From the NCBI GenBank assembly GCA_964651495.1, contig CAZYWP010000040.1, positions 1 through 22,113 of the forward strand: DNA of 22,113 nt. The letters run 5' to 3'. The first letter of the stretch is position 1, and each line of letters opens with the position of its first letter. Of this stretch, positions 7,030-14,931 are shown piece by piece. The notes beneath the pieces are model-generated. The model did no database searches and was not told the origin of the DNA. It worked only from the letters and a program-made list of their open reading frames with translations. The stretch is from CAZNVB01 sp964651495 (GTDB lineage: Bacteria; Acidobacteriota; Aminicenantia; Aminicenantales; UBA8522). Position numbers and translations under genes: made by a program.

Positions 7030-8292
7030 ATGAAAGAAAAGCTGGCCATCCAGGGCGGCGAAAAACTGGCCAAAGAGCCCTTTCCCATGTGGCCCAGTCT
7101 GTCGGAAAAGGGCATAGAAAAAGCGGCGGAAGTCCTGCGCTCTGGACGGGTCAACTACTGGACCGGGCCGCTGGGGATGGAATTCGAGAAAAAATGGGCC
7201 GAATACAACGGCGCCCGGTTCGCTATCTCGACCTCGAACGGGACATCCGCCCTCCACACGGCCGTCGCCTCTCTCGGCATCGGCCCGGGAGACGAGGTGA
7301 TCTGTCCGTCGTATTCCTTCATCGCCTCGAGTTTCTGCGTTCTCCAGGCCGGGGCCCTGCCCGTTTTTGCCGATACCGGATACGACCACGTCATCTCGCC
7401 GGACGATATCGAGAAGAAAATTACTGCGCGGACGAAGGCCATCATCGTCGTCCACCTTTACGGCATTATCGCCGACATGGACCCGATCCAGGAGATCGCC
7501 CGAAAACGCAAGCTGTTCGTGATCGAGGATTGCGCCCAGGCCCATGGCGGTGAGTACAAGGGGAAAAAAGCGGGGACGGTCGGCCAGGTCGGCTGCTTCA
7601 GCTTCTGCCAGAGCAAGCATTTCACCACCGGGGGCGAAGGCGGCGCCGTGATCACCGATGATGAGGACCTGGCCTGGCGATGCCGATCCTTTCGGGACCA
7701 CGGCTATGACGTCCAGAAGCGGCTCAACCTGCTTGAGCTCGAATCAAAATTGATGTACATCCACACCCGGGTCGGTTTCAACTACCGGATGACCGAAGTC
7801 CAGTCGGCCATCGGGCTGGCCGAGCTGGAGCGGTTCGAGTCCTGGAACATGCCGGCCAGGCGTCGCAACGGCCGGATGATCATTGAAGCGCTGAAGGGAC
7901 ATCCGCTGGTCCTTCATGTGCCCCCCGATACGGAAGAGAGGAAGAACGCCTTCTGGTGGTGCCCCCTGGTCATCGACATCGACAAACTCAACTGCTCGGC
8001 CAAGGAATTCGTGGCCGCCATCAACGCCGAGGGCGTGCCCGCGTACACGGTCCTCTGGCCCGAGATGTACAAAGAAGAGGCCTATGTCCTGAGAAAGGGG
8101 TTCGGCACAGCCAATTATCCATTTGAGGATCCCAGGGCTCAGCGGATCGATTACACGCAGGTCAATTGCCCGACGGCGCACTGGCTTACGGACCGGACGA
8201 TCTCCTTCTTTACCCATCCCGTCTACACGGAAAAACACATGGAGCTCGTGATCGCCGCTTTCAATAAAGTGGGGGCGGCATATGCTAAATAA
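7030..8292 (+). CDS. DegT/DnrJ/EryC1/StrS family PLP-dependent aminotransferase
   Basis: The protein has 420 residues, starting at ATG 7030 (AAGGAGA at 7019-7024); a TTG at 7015 in the same frame would overlap the previous gene without benefit. It has the full fold-type I sugar aminotransferase set: STSNGTSALH (68-77, cofactor phosphate), GDEVICPSYSF (87-97), FVIEDCAQAHG (163-173; D167 contacts the pyridine nitrogen) and the Schiff-base lysine K196 in FCQSKHFTTGGEGG. The family uses Glu or Gln to aminate keto-sugars and is related to AHBA synthase, StsA/StsC and NtdA. Directly behind the Gfo/Idh gene, it most simply aminates that enzyme's keto product, but a reverse, deaminating role is possible because NagB-like and PIG-L genes follow. 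The presence of the lysine argues for an aminotransferase rather than an ArnA- or ColD-type variant. Confidence 0.9.
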   Translation: MKEKLAIQGGEKLAKEPFPMWPSLSEKGIEKAAEVLRSGRVNYWTGPLGMEFEKKWAEYNGARFAISTSNGTSALHTAVASLGIGPGDEVICPSYSFIASSFCVLQAGALPVFADTGYDHVISPDDIEKKITARTKAIIVVHLYGIIADMDPIQEIARKRKLFVIEDCAQAHGGEYKGKKAGTVGQVGCFSFCQSKHFTTGGEGGAVITDDEDLAWRCRSFRDHGYDVQKRLNLLELESKLMYIHTRVGFNYRMTEVQSAIGLAELERFESWNMPARRRNGRMIIEALKGHPLVLHVPPDTEERKNAFWWCPLVIDIDKLNCSAKEFVAAINAEGVPAYTVLWPEMYKEEAYVLRKGFGTANYPFEDPRAQRIDYTQVNCPTAHWLTDRTISFFTHPVYTEKHMELVIAAFNKVGAAYAK

Positions 8293-8304
8293 AAAATCTC
8301 CCCC

Positions 8305-8338
8305 CTCCCCTTTATCCCCTCCCTCAAGGGGCGGGGAG
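8305..8338 (+). other. Nested intergenic hairpin between aminotransferase and nagB-like genes
   Basis: Outer arms CTCCCC (8305-8310) and GGGGAG (8333-8338) enclose inner arms CCCCT (8316-8320) and AGGGG (8327-8331). There is no following T-run, so it is unlikely to be a strong intrinsic terminator. It may attenuate, act as an mRNA processing or stabilising hairpin, or be a dispersed palindromic element. It occupies the only large gap (107 bases) in the first half of the operon. Confidence 0.55.
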
Positions 8339-8399
8339 TATAATAGGCACCATTTTGAGGGGACGGAAATCAAGGAAAAAAAAAGCACAGGAGGTATCA

Positions 8400-9329
8400 A
8401 TGAGAAAACTCAGCGCTATCGCCCCGGGCTGGTGGGACTACACCACCCTGGATGACAAGATCAGCCGGGATGCCGCCAAACTGACCGTCAAGGATATTCA
8501 ACAGCTCGCCCGCCCCGGCTTTGCCGTCAAGATGTACGATACACGCGAAGCCTTCTACATGGCCGAAGCGCTCGAGTACATCCAGGCCTGGCGGCAGGCG
8601 ACGCCGAGCCGCCCGGCCGGGATCTGCGGGCCGATCGGCCCGACCGAACAGCTCCCCCTCGTAGCCGTTCTTGTGAACGAGCTCGGGATCAGCCTCAAGA
8701 ACGCCCACTTCTGGGGTATGGACGAGTGGGTGATCGGGGACAAAGAAGTCGGGATCGACCATCCTCTCGGGTTCGCCAGGGCCGACATGGAGCTCTGTTT
8801 CAACCGCATCGACAAAAAATACGCCATGCCCAGGGAAAACCTCCATTTCCCCAGCGTCAGCAAACTGGAGGAGTACTCCGGGAGTTTCAAGGAGTTCCGC
8901 TGCGTCACCATGCAGGGCGGCCAGGGCGAAGTGAAGCACTGGGCTTTCAACGACCCTCTCAGGCGCGAAGGCAAATACAAGGATCGGCCGCCGACTCCGG
9001 CCGAATACCGTAAGCTGCGGACACGGGTTGTTGAGCTCCATCCAATGACCCTGATCCAGAACGCTAGAACCTCGGGCGGCGGGGTAGTCAGCAATATTCC
9101 GACCAAAGCCATGACCGTCGGCCCGGTCGAAACCTGGCTGGCCGAAAAGGTCTCGATCTGGCATTTCGGCGCCCACGACAACCCCTTCGGCCTGCGCCTG
9201 ACGGCCTTCATGATCTCGAAAAAGATCCCCGACTCCGCAGTCCCGATGTCCCTCCTGGCCGACCATCCCAACGTCCAGTTCAACTACTATCTCGGCGGGA
9301 TCGGCACCTGCGAAGTCGAGATGCACTGA
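8400..9329 (+). CDS. NagB-like sugar-phosphate deaminase/isomerase, divergent active site
   Basis: The protein has 309 residues from ATG 8400, with a perfect AGGAGG 5 bases upstream; a longer frame from 8355 would be Lys-rich and lacks a ribosome site. NagB landmarks are GMDEW (106-110, corresponding to the DEY loop with the catalytic Asp72 of E. coli NagB), GGQGEVKHWAFNDP (173-186, corresponding to GxGxDGHIAFNEP), MTVGPVETWLAEKV (238-251) and VPMSLLADHPNV (281-292). By this hand alignment the Asp72 and His143 equivalents are kept (D108, H180). Asp141 is replaced (V178) and Glu148 becomes Asp (D185). It is longer than ordinary NagB (about 266). With PIG-L next door it probably acts on an amino-sugar phosphate other than glucosamine-6-phosphate; a non-deaminating isomerase is the alternative. 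Confidence 0.75.
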   Translation: MRKLSAIAPGWWDYTTLDDKISRDAAKLTVKDIQQLARPGFAVKMYDTREAFYMAEALEYIQAWRQATPSRPAGICGPIGPTEQLPLVAVLVNELGISLKNAHFWGMDEWVIGDKEVGIDHPLGFARADMELCFNRIDKKYAMPRENLHFPSVSKLEEYSGSFKEFRCVTMQGGQGEVKHWAFNDPLRREGKYKDRPPTPAEYRKLRTRVVELHPMTLIQNARTSGGGVVSNIPTKAMTVGPVETWLAEKVSIWHFGAHDNPFGLRLTAFMISKKIPDSAVPMSLLADHPNVQFNYYLGGIGTCEVEMH

Positions 9330-9341
9330 GCGGGGGGCACC

Positions 9342-10130
9342 ATGATTGCCTTTGCCATCGGCAGCCACCCGGACGACATCGAGTTCATGATGGGCGGGAC
9401 GCTGCTTCTGCTCAAAGAGCGCGGCTGCGAGATCCACTACATGAACATCGCTAACGGGAGCTGCGGGACGCAGATTCATGCCAAAGAAGAGATCATCCGC
9501 ATCCGGCGCGAGGAGAGCATGCAGGCCGCTGCCTATGCGGACGCCGTCTACCACGAGAGCATCGTCGATGACCTGGCCGTTTTCTACAGCCAGGACCTGA
9601 TCAGCCGGGTGGCGGCCGAGGTAAGGGAGGTAAAACCGGACATCGTCCTGACGCTCTCGCTGCTGGATTACATGGAAGACCACATGAACGCGGCCCGGAT
9701 CGCCGTCACGGCGCTGTTCGTCCGGGGAATGCGAAACTACGAAACCAGCCCGCCCCGCCCCCCCATCCTCAAGGATACAGCACTCTACCATGCCCTCCCC
9801 TACGGCCTGACGGACATGATCAGGCGGCCAGTCGTTCCGGAGTTCTATGTGGACGTGAGCCCGGTCATCGACCGGAAGACGGAGTTCCTGTCCAGGCATG
9901 CCAGCCAGAAGGATTGGCTGGACAAGAGCCAGGGGCTGGACTCCTACCTGATCGCCATGAAGGAGATGAGCCGGAAGGTGGGCGCGATGTCGGGACGGCT
10001 CGAGTATGCGGAAGGGTGGCGTCAGCACAGCCACCTCGGGTATGCGGCGACAGACATCAACCCTCTTCAAGACCTCCTTGGACCTCTCTATGTTCCAGAA
10101 TCATCAGGTCGGGGTGAGGGTGACAAATGA
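9342..10130 (+). CDS. PIG-L/LmbE-family zinc deacetylase
   Basis: The protein has 262 residues with the family N-terminal metal motif SHPDDIE (8-14; H9, D11/D12) and the second metal region DYMEDHMNAAR (109-119; H114). The family removes N-acetyl groups from amino sugars or their conjugates, for example GlcNAc-PI, GlcNAc-inositol (MshB) and N,N'-diacetylchitobiose. No signal peptide is present, so it is cytoplasmic. It begins 12 bases after the nagB-like gene, a pairing that fits removal of N-acetyl and then of the amine from the same sugar. Its last four bases overlap the next gene (ATGA), giving coupled translation. Residues 213-226 are Gly/Arg-rich but otherwise normal. The substrate cannot be named from sequence. 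Confidence 0.88.
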   Translation: MIAFAIGSHPDDIEFMMGGTLLLLKERGCEIHYMNIANGSCGTQIHAKEEIIRIRREESMQAAAYADAVYHESIVDDLAVFYSQDLISRVAAEVREVKPDIVLTLSLLDYMEDHMNAARIAVTALFVRGMRNYETSPPRPPILKDTALYHALPYGLTDMIRRPVVPEFYVDVSPVIDRKTEFLSRHASQKDWLDKSQGLDSYLIAMKEMSRKVGAMSGRLEYAEGWRQHSHLGYAATDINPLQDLLGPLYVPESSGRGEGDK

Positions 10131-10843
10131 AAATCATTGATGCCTCCTGCACTCTCGACCCGGGCGGAGCCAAAAGGCTCTTGAAGGAGATGGACCGGCA
10201 CGGCATCGAACGGGCGGTCATCGGGCCGGCCAAAAATTTCATCGCCGTCGAAAATAAAAGCGGCAACAGCTACGTCACCAAGGCGGTCCGCCGGCATCCG
10301 GACCGGTTCACCGGGTTTGCCGTCTCATCCCCATGGTATGGCAGGAAGGCCTTCGCCGAACTGCAGAGGGCCCTCGAACTGGGGCTGGCCGGGCTCAAGA
10401 TCTACCCCGCCGTCCAGGGATTCATCCTGACGGACCCCCAGATCTTTCCTCTCATCGAGTTCGCCGATAAAGCCCGCTGGCCCGTGTATTGCGTGACCGG
10501 TACTCCCATCTGTGCCATGCCGCTCCAGCTGGCGGAGCTCGCCGAGAGATACCCCCGAGTAAAGTTCATCATGGGCCACGGCGGTTTCTGCGATTTCTGG
10601 AACGATATCCCGGATGCGCTCACGAGATGCCCCAACCTCTATATAGAGACCTCATACATCCTCCCCTCGCAGATCACGGCCTGGGTCAAAGACGCCGGCG
10701 TCGGGAAATTTGTCTTCGGCAGCGACCATCCGTTTTCCTCGCTCGGCCTCGAGCTCAAAAAGATCAGCCTGCTGAGCGAAAACATCGACAGGGAGCGGAT
10801 CCTAGGCAAGAATATCCTCGGCGTTTTGGGGAGGATTCGATGA
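10127..10843 (+). CDS. Amidohydrolase-2-like TIM-barrel protein A, lacking the HxH metal site
   Basis: The 238-residue protein has the fold and length of small Amidohydro_2 proteins: IIDASCTLD at the position of the usual IDxHxH, GLKIYP (89-94) on the strand that usually carries K and H, WPVYCVTG (118-125), FIMGHGGFCDFW (147-158) and FGSDHPF (197-203). The first two histidines are S7 and T9, the KxH histidine is Y93, and the strand-5 histidine is V123. The later H151 and D200 remain. A standard binuclear or mononuclear metal centre therefore cannot form alone. It overlaps the PIG-L gene and the next amidohydrolase-like gene by 4 bases each, so the three are translated together. It may be a non-catalytic partner of the following protein or bind a ligand without metal. 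Confidence 0.8.
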   Translation: MKIIDASCTLDPGGAKRLLKEMDRHGIERAVIGPAKNFIAVENKSGNSYVTKAVRRHPDRFTGFAVSSPWYGRKAFAELQRALELGLAGLKIYPAVQGFILTDPQIFPLIEFADKARWPVYCVTGTPICAMPLQLAELAERYPRVKFIMGHGGFCDFWNDIPDALTRCPNLYIETSYILPSQITAWVKDAGVGKFVFGSDHPFSSLGLELKKISLLSENIDRERILGKNILGVLGRIR

Positions 10844-11592
10844 TCATCGACTGCCACACCCATCTCTTCGGCGGCTGGCTGAATCTCAAGGGAATCAAAG
10901 CGAAAGATTTCGTCCGCATCATGGACGAGACGGGGATCGACAAGGCCTGCGTCTTCACCCTGGAAGGCTTTTTCGACGCCCGGGGATCGAACGAACGGCT
11001 TCTCGCCCTGACCAAGGGGTTCGAAGACCGGCTATTTCCCTTCGCCACCGTCGACCCGCACATGGGGGATCAGGCGGTGAAAGACCTGCGCCGGGCGGTC
11101 CGAAAACTGGGGATGAGGGGGCTTAAGCTCCACCCCTGGCTGCAGGCGTTTTCCCTGACCAACTCCTATTTTCTCAAGGTCGTCGAGGAGACCATCCGCC
11201 TGAACATCCCCGTCATTTTCCACAACGGCAGCCCGCCCTACGCCTGCCCGACGCAGGTCGGGAACGTGGCTCGGAAATTCCCGGAGGCCAGGCTAATTCT
11301 CGGGGAAGCGGGGCTCAAAGACCTGTGGCTGGATGCCGTGGCGGTGGGGATGAAGTATCCGAACATCTATCTCTGCCCGGCCGCGTCGCCCTTCTCCGCC
11401 GTGGTGGAGATGACCAAAAGCGTTCCTATCGGAAAGCTCGTCTTCGGCACCGACCTCGGCTTCTCGCAAAAGGAAGAGGTGCTCCTCGAGATCGAGAAGA
11501 TCCGCCTCCTTCCCCTGAACGAGGAAGAGCGGGAGATGGTCTTTTCTAAAAATATCTCGACTCTGGTGAATTTTGAAAACTGCATAGGATAG
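10840..11592 (+). CDS. Amidohydrolase-2-like TIM-barrel protein B, lacking the later histidine
   Basis: The 250-residue protein starts at ATG 10840, which overlaps the preceding stop (ATGA), with GGGGAGG just upstream. It keeps the amidohydrolase sites that protein A lost: DCHTH (4-8; H6 and H8), GLKLHPW (94-100; H98), VIFHNGSP (125-132; H128) and FGTDLGF (202-208; D205). In turn, the strand-6 histidine of GHGG is replaced by Glu (LGEAG, 154-158). A and B align along their whole length (LEGFF or AKNFI region, GLKxxP, GTP or GSPP, FGSD or FGTD), so they are paralogues. The family hydrolyses or decarboxylates small carboxylic and lactone substrates; a sugar-acid lactonase is one reasonable idea. 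The RBS and coupling suggest equal amounts of both proteins. Nothing indicates export. Confidence 0.82.
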   Translation: MIIDCHTHLFGGWLNLKGIKAKDFVRIMDETGIDKACVFTLEGFFDARGSNERLLALTKGFEDRLFPFATVDPHMGDQAVKDLRRAVRKLGMRGLKLHPWLQAFSLTNSYFLKVVEETIRLNIPVIFHNGSPPYACPTQVGNVARKFPEARLILGEAGLKDLWLDAVAVGMKYPNIYLCPAASPFSAVVEMTKSVPIGKLVFGTDLGFSQKEEVLLEIEKIRLLPLNEEEREMVFSKNISTLVNFENCIG

Positions 11593-11604
11593 GAGAGAAA
11601 CGAC

Positions 11605-12462
11605 ATGGGCTGGATATATCTCGCCTTAGTGATTGTCGGCTACGTGGCCATGAATTTTATCATGAAGATGGGAAGCCTCAAGGGACATTCCTCGCCGGCG
11701 CTAGCGGGCTCGCTGTTCGCCGTGGCCTCCTTTTTCTGCCTGCTCTTCCTGATCTTCACGAAGCAACCTCTCAGCATCTCGGCTCCGGTCGTGCTGCTCG
11801 CCGTCGCCGGGGGCGTCGGCGGGGCTGTCGCCTTTTTCTTCTTCTTGAGCGCGCTCAAGATAGGCAATTACGCCCTGACTATCTCGATCTACACCATGAC
11901 TTTCCTGATTCCCGTCGTCTTCTCCATCGTCTTCTGGAAAAGACCGCTGGGGAACCTCCTCGCTTTCGGCATCATCTTGATCATCATCGGAATTGTCCTG
12001 ATCTCGACCGCAGGATCGACCCGGGAAAGCAAGAAGACGGGCCTCTGGCTGAAGTGGATGCTTTTTCTGGGGGCGGCATTTTTACTGACCGGCATTCCCC
12101 AGCTTTCCCAGGCGGCGGCCGTCCGGCTCAGCATTATCAACCTCTGGTTTTACCTCTTCCTGACCTTTCTGGCGGGAGCGCTGGCCTTCGGAATTTTCTT
12201 TTTCCTCAAAAAGGTCCGGCTGGCCGGGAACGTTTTCTCTTATGGAGCCCTGGCGGCGGCCGGCAGCGTCGCCGGGAACTTTTTTACTCTAAAGGCGTTG
12301 ACCAAGCTCCCGGAAACGATCGTCTTTCCTGTCACCCTGGCCGCTCCGGTGATCGGAGCCGTCCTGATATCTCTTTTATTTTTTAAGGAGAAGATCAAGC
12401 CTCTCGGCTACCTAGGGATCGTCATCGGACTGGCGGGAATCATCCTCTTGACGTTGAAATGA
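11605..12462 (+). CDS. EamA/DMT-superfamily inner-membrane transporter
   Basis: The 285-residue protein has about ten predicted transmembrane helices in two repeats of five, the EamA layout. The first half begins MGWIYLALVIVGYVAMNFIM and the second begins after a short basic linker around residues 135-150 (STRESKKTGLWLKW). A typical family feature is a helix ending in FFKEKIKPLGYLGIVIGLAG near the C-terminus, matching the VFWKRPLGNLLAFGIILIIIG stretch in the first half. Members export or import amino acids, amino-sugar precursors and other metabolites. A GGAGAG site precedes ATG 11605, 12 bases after amidohydrolase B, so it is in the operon and probably moves the pathway's substrate or product. 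Direction and substrate are not readable. Confidence 0.85.
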   Translation: MGWIYLALVIVGYVAMNFIMKMGSLKGHSSPALAGSLFAVASFFCLLFLIFTKQPLSISAPVVLLAVAGGVGGAVAFFFFLSALKIGNYALTISIYTMTFLIPVVFSIVFWKRPLGNLLAFGIILIIIGIVLISTAGSTRESKKTGLWLKWMLFLGAAFLLTGIPQLSQAAAVRLSIINLWFYLFLTFLAGALAFGIFFFLKKVRLAGNVFSYGALAAAGSVAGNFFTLKALTKLPETIVFPVTLAAPVIGAVLISLLFFKEKIKPLGYLGIVIGLAGIILLTLK

Positions 12463-12509
12463 GAATTACATAGCGAAGTTAGCAGACCTGGACCTCGGGG
12501 ATTGCAGAG

Positions 12510-13685
12510 ATGAAAGCGGTCGAGTTCGGCCTCGCGGAATACGGCGCGTTCAAAATCCTGACCTGGTGTGTTGACCCGAACCACGACAGCCTCTGGGCTG
12601 TCCATACCGGAAGCGACGGCCGTATCTATTTCTCGAGCTGCAGCGAAGGCCGGGCTTCGAGCGCCCACCTTCTCCGCTATGATCCTCAGGACGGGCGACT
12701 CTGGGACCTCCTCGACATCGGCGAGCTTTCCGACGACCCCTATGACTCCGGCCGGGTGCCGCAGAGCAAGATCCACACCTGCCTGCGCGAGACCTCCGAC
12801 GGGTATCTTTACGGCGTCAGCCATTGCACGGCGCCGAACTTCGGGGAAAAGCTCTTCGAGGTTAACGGGACGCTGGGCGATCCCGATTACGGCTTCCGGG
12901 GCTCGCAGATGTTCCGGGTAAAAATGTCCACTGGCGAACCCGAGTACATGGGAATCGCCGTCCCCTTTGAGGGCTGCCGTTCGCTGGAGATCATCGAGCG
13001 GCTGAACAAAGCCTATCTCGTCAGCTACCCACGGCACTGCCTTTATGAATATGACCTGGCCACCCGTCAATCGCGTCTAATCGGCCGGGTCGGGACCTGG
13101 GGCGGTTTCGAGATCTTCAGAGATGCGCGCGGACTGCTCTACGGTTCGTACGACGACGGACGCTTCTTTCGTTACTCGCCGGACAAGGATGAATTCGAGG
13201 ATCTCGCCCTCCGCGTTCCCGGCATTCCGGGCCGCGAGCGTCTCTACAATTTCTTTTTCTTCGCCAAGAAATTCCGGGACGACTTCATCTGCGCCACGGG
13301 CTACTACGACGGCCATATCTTCCGGATCAACCCGGAAGCGGGCATCGAACCCTCCGTCGAAGACTTCGGGTTCGGCTGGCCCGGAGGATGGAACGGCCGC
13401 GATTGGACTCCGCCCTATGTCCAGGCTCCGGTCCTGTATCGCGACCGCTGGCTCTTTTATGGCTGCAACACAATTTGGGAGCCCACAAACCTTATTGTTC
13501 TGGGTATCGAGACCGGGCGCAGGGAGGCCGTCGCCCTCCTCGATTTCGAGGGCAACCCGACGGCCTGGCTTTCGGAGGGCTCGCTGGGCCCGGACGGCGA
13601 GACTCTTCTGTTCGCGGAGGTCAACATGAAGGCTGTTCCCCGCCTTCTGATGGTCGATGTGAAAAAACTCGAGTGGAGGAAATGA
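12510..13685 (+). CDS. Cytoplasmic beta-propeller protein 1
   Basis: The 391-residue protein has no signal peptide or membrane span. Blade-like repeats are visible: HLLRYDPQDGRLWDL (about 52-66), MFRVKMSTGEPEYMG, CLYEYDLATRQSRLIG, GRFFRYSPDKDEFEDL and HIFRINPEAG. Each follows a strand ending in GxxYG or similar (GYLYGVS, GLLYGSY). I count six or seven such units, the size of a single propeller. It is rich in aromatic residues around the predicted top face. The closest known relatives by motif are oligogalacturonate-lyase or SMP-30-type propellers, but no catalytic residues can be claimed. It starts 47 bases after the transporter and ends directly at the start of a second, related propeller. 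A lactonase, epimerase, sugar lyase or sensor role is possible. Confidence 0.7.
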   Translation: MKAVEFGLAEYGAFKILTWCVDPNHDSLWAVHTGSDGRIYFSSCSEGRASSAHLLRYDPQDGRLWDLLDIGELSDDPYDSGRVPQSKIHTCLRETSDGYLYGVSHCTAPNFGEKLFEVNGTLGDPDYGFRGSQMFRVKMSTGEPEYMGIAVPFEGCRSLEIIERLNKAYLVSYPRHCLYEYDLATRQSRLIGRVGTWGGFEIFRDARGLLYGSYDDGRFFRYSPDKDEFEDLALRVPGIPGRERLYNFFFFAKKFRDDFICATGYYDGHIFRINPEAGIEPSVEDFGFGWPGGWNGRDWTPPYVQAPVLYRDRWLFYGCNTIWEPTNLIVLGIETGRREAVALLDFEGNPTAWLSEGSLGPDGETLLFAEVNMKAVPRLLMVDVKKLEWRK

Positions 13686-14852
13686 ATGCCGGATGCCAAC
13701 AACGATAACAAGAATGACAAAAATAAAGAGACAGCGGACGCGGGCTATCATCTCAAAGAATCGGAGATCATGGCCGGAACGACTGATTTTCGCGACGGCG
13801 CCTTCGCCTTCATCACGGAGGGAACGGTGGCACTCCGGGAGCTCGGAAACTACGGCGTCACCTCCCCCATTCCCAACGGCGAATCGGCCATCACGGCCCT
13901 CCTCTCCGGAGAGGGCCAAAAGAAAATCTACGGGGCGACATCGGGTAAAAAGTCCCACCTTTTCTATTATGATCCCAGTCCGGCCGCCGAACACGTCGTG
14001 GATATCGGCCTCCTGGGCGAAGACGCGGAGTGCCGGATCCTGATGAAGGACAGAAACGGACTGATCTTCGGCATTGTCAACCCGGGCGGCCGGATCTTCC
14101 GCTACTCGCCGCAAGGAGAATTCTCGGTCCTCTGGAAATACCAGGTCAACACCGTCGAGTTCCTTGACCTTTCACTGGACGAGGATGCGGCCTACGCCAT
14201 CCTTGAACCGGAAACAGGAAGAATCTTCGCCCTGACGCGGAACACCTCGGCTCTCGTAGAATTCGATATGGAAAAGAGGAATCTCCGGAAGGTTGGAGAG
14301 GTCGAGAGAGCCGGAAAATCGAATGCGCTAATCCTCGACGGCCGGGGGAACATCATCGGATCGGGAAACAACGGGCATCTTTTCCGCTATTCCATCGCCG
14401 GCGAGTCCCTCGAAATCCTCGACCTCCAGCTCCCGTCACCGAAGGGGATGGCGTTTCTCAATTATCTCGACTCGGCCGTCTTCGACGGTGAAAAAACGAT
14501 TTACGGTGGGACGACTTTGGGTACAATATTCCGGCTGGACGCGACTTCCCTCGATCTCGTCGGTTACGGCCGGCCTCTTTCCGACCACAGAATTCGCGGC
14601 CTCTCGCTCGGCAAGGAAGGGATCATCTATGGCGCCGCCGGAAGTCCCGGCAAAAATTGTCATCTTTTTCGCTGGAATCCGCGGACCGGCGAGGTCAAAG
14701 ACCTGGGCATCCCGATGGTTCATTTTCCCAAGAACTGGGTCTGCTATGATATTTCCGCTTTGGCAGTCGGCCCGAACGGCGAAATCTACATCGGCGAATC
14801 CGAGCGGGTCTCTTATCTCCTGGTCTACTACCCTCCGGTCACAAAAGCATAA
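13686..14852 (+). CDS. Cytoplasmic beta-propeller protein 2, paralogue of the preceding gene
   Basis: The 388-residue protein starts at ATG 13686, immediately after the previous TGA, with GGAGG about 7 bases upstream. The first ~28 residues are polar and disordered-looking (MPDANNDNKNDKNKETADA). The propeller follows, with repeats HLFYYDPSP, RIFRYSPQGEF, LVEFDMEKRNL, HLFRYSIAGESLEILDL, TIFRLDATSLDLVG and HLFRWNPRTGEVKDLG, spaced about 45-55 residues apart. The repeat motif (x-h-F-R-Y-x-P-x-x-G-x-x-x-x-L-G) is shared with protein 1, so a tandem duplication is likely. A second in-frame ATG (MAGTTDF, near 13770) could give a form without the polar tail. No catalytic site is recognised. It is the last gene of the run; no strong terminator hairpin follows. 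Confidence 0.7.
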   Translation: MPDANNDNKNDKNKETADAGYHLKESEIMAGTTDFRDGAFAFITEGTVALRELGNYGVTSPIPNGESAITALLSGEGQKKIYGATSGKKSHLFYYDPSPAAEHVVDIGLLGEDAECRILMKDRNGLIFGIVNPGGRIFRYSPQGEFSVLWKYQVNTVEFLDLSLDEDAAYAILEPETGRIFALTRNTSALVEFDMEKRNLRKVGEVERAGKSNALILDGRGNIIGSGNNGHLFRYSIAGESLEILDLQLPSPKGMAFLNYLDSAVFDGEKTIYGGTTLGTIFRLDATSLDLVGYGRPLSDHRIRGLSLGKEGIIYGAAGSPGKNCHLFRWNPRTGEVKDLGIPMVHFPKNWVCYDISALAVGPNGEIYIGESERVSYLLVYYPPVTKA

Positions 14853-14931
14853 TAGCGTTTTCCAGGAGCATCGATACCACCGAGAAGATGGCCGGAAGAT
14901 ACTGCGCAACCCAAGCTCAAATTTTCTTCTT

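Noticed and set aside
8397..10070. 557-codon open frame on the - strand
   Set aside because: It is antisense to the NagB-like and PIG-L genes, which have clear motifs and ribosome sites. Its own translation has no recognisable domain and is rich in Arg, His, Pro and Asp, typical of a GC-rich shadow.
13077..14114. 345-codon open frame on the - strand across both propeller genes
   Set aside because: It is antisense to two genes with consistent repeat motifs, and its translation shows no domain.
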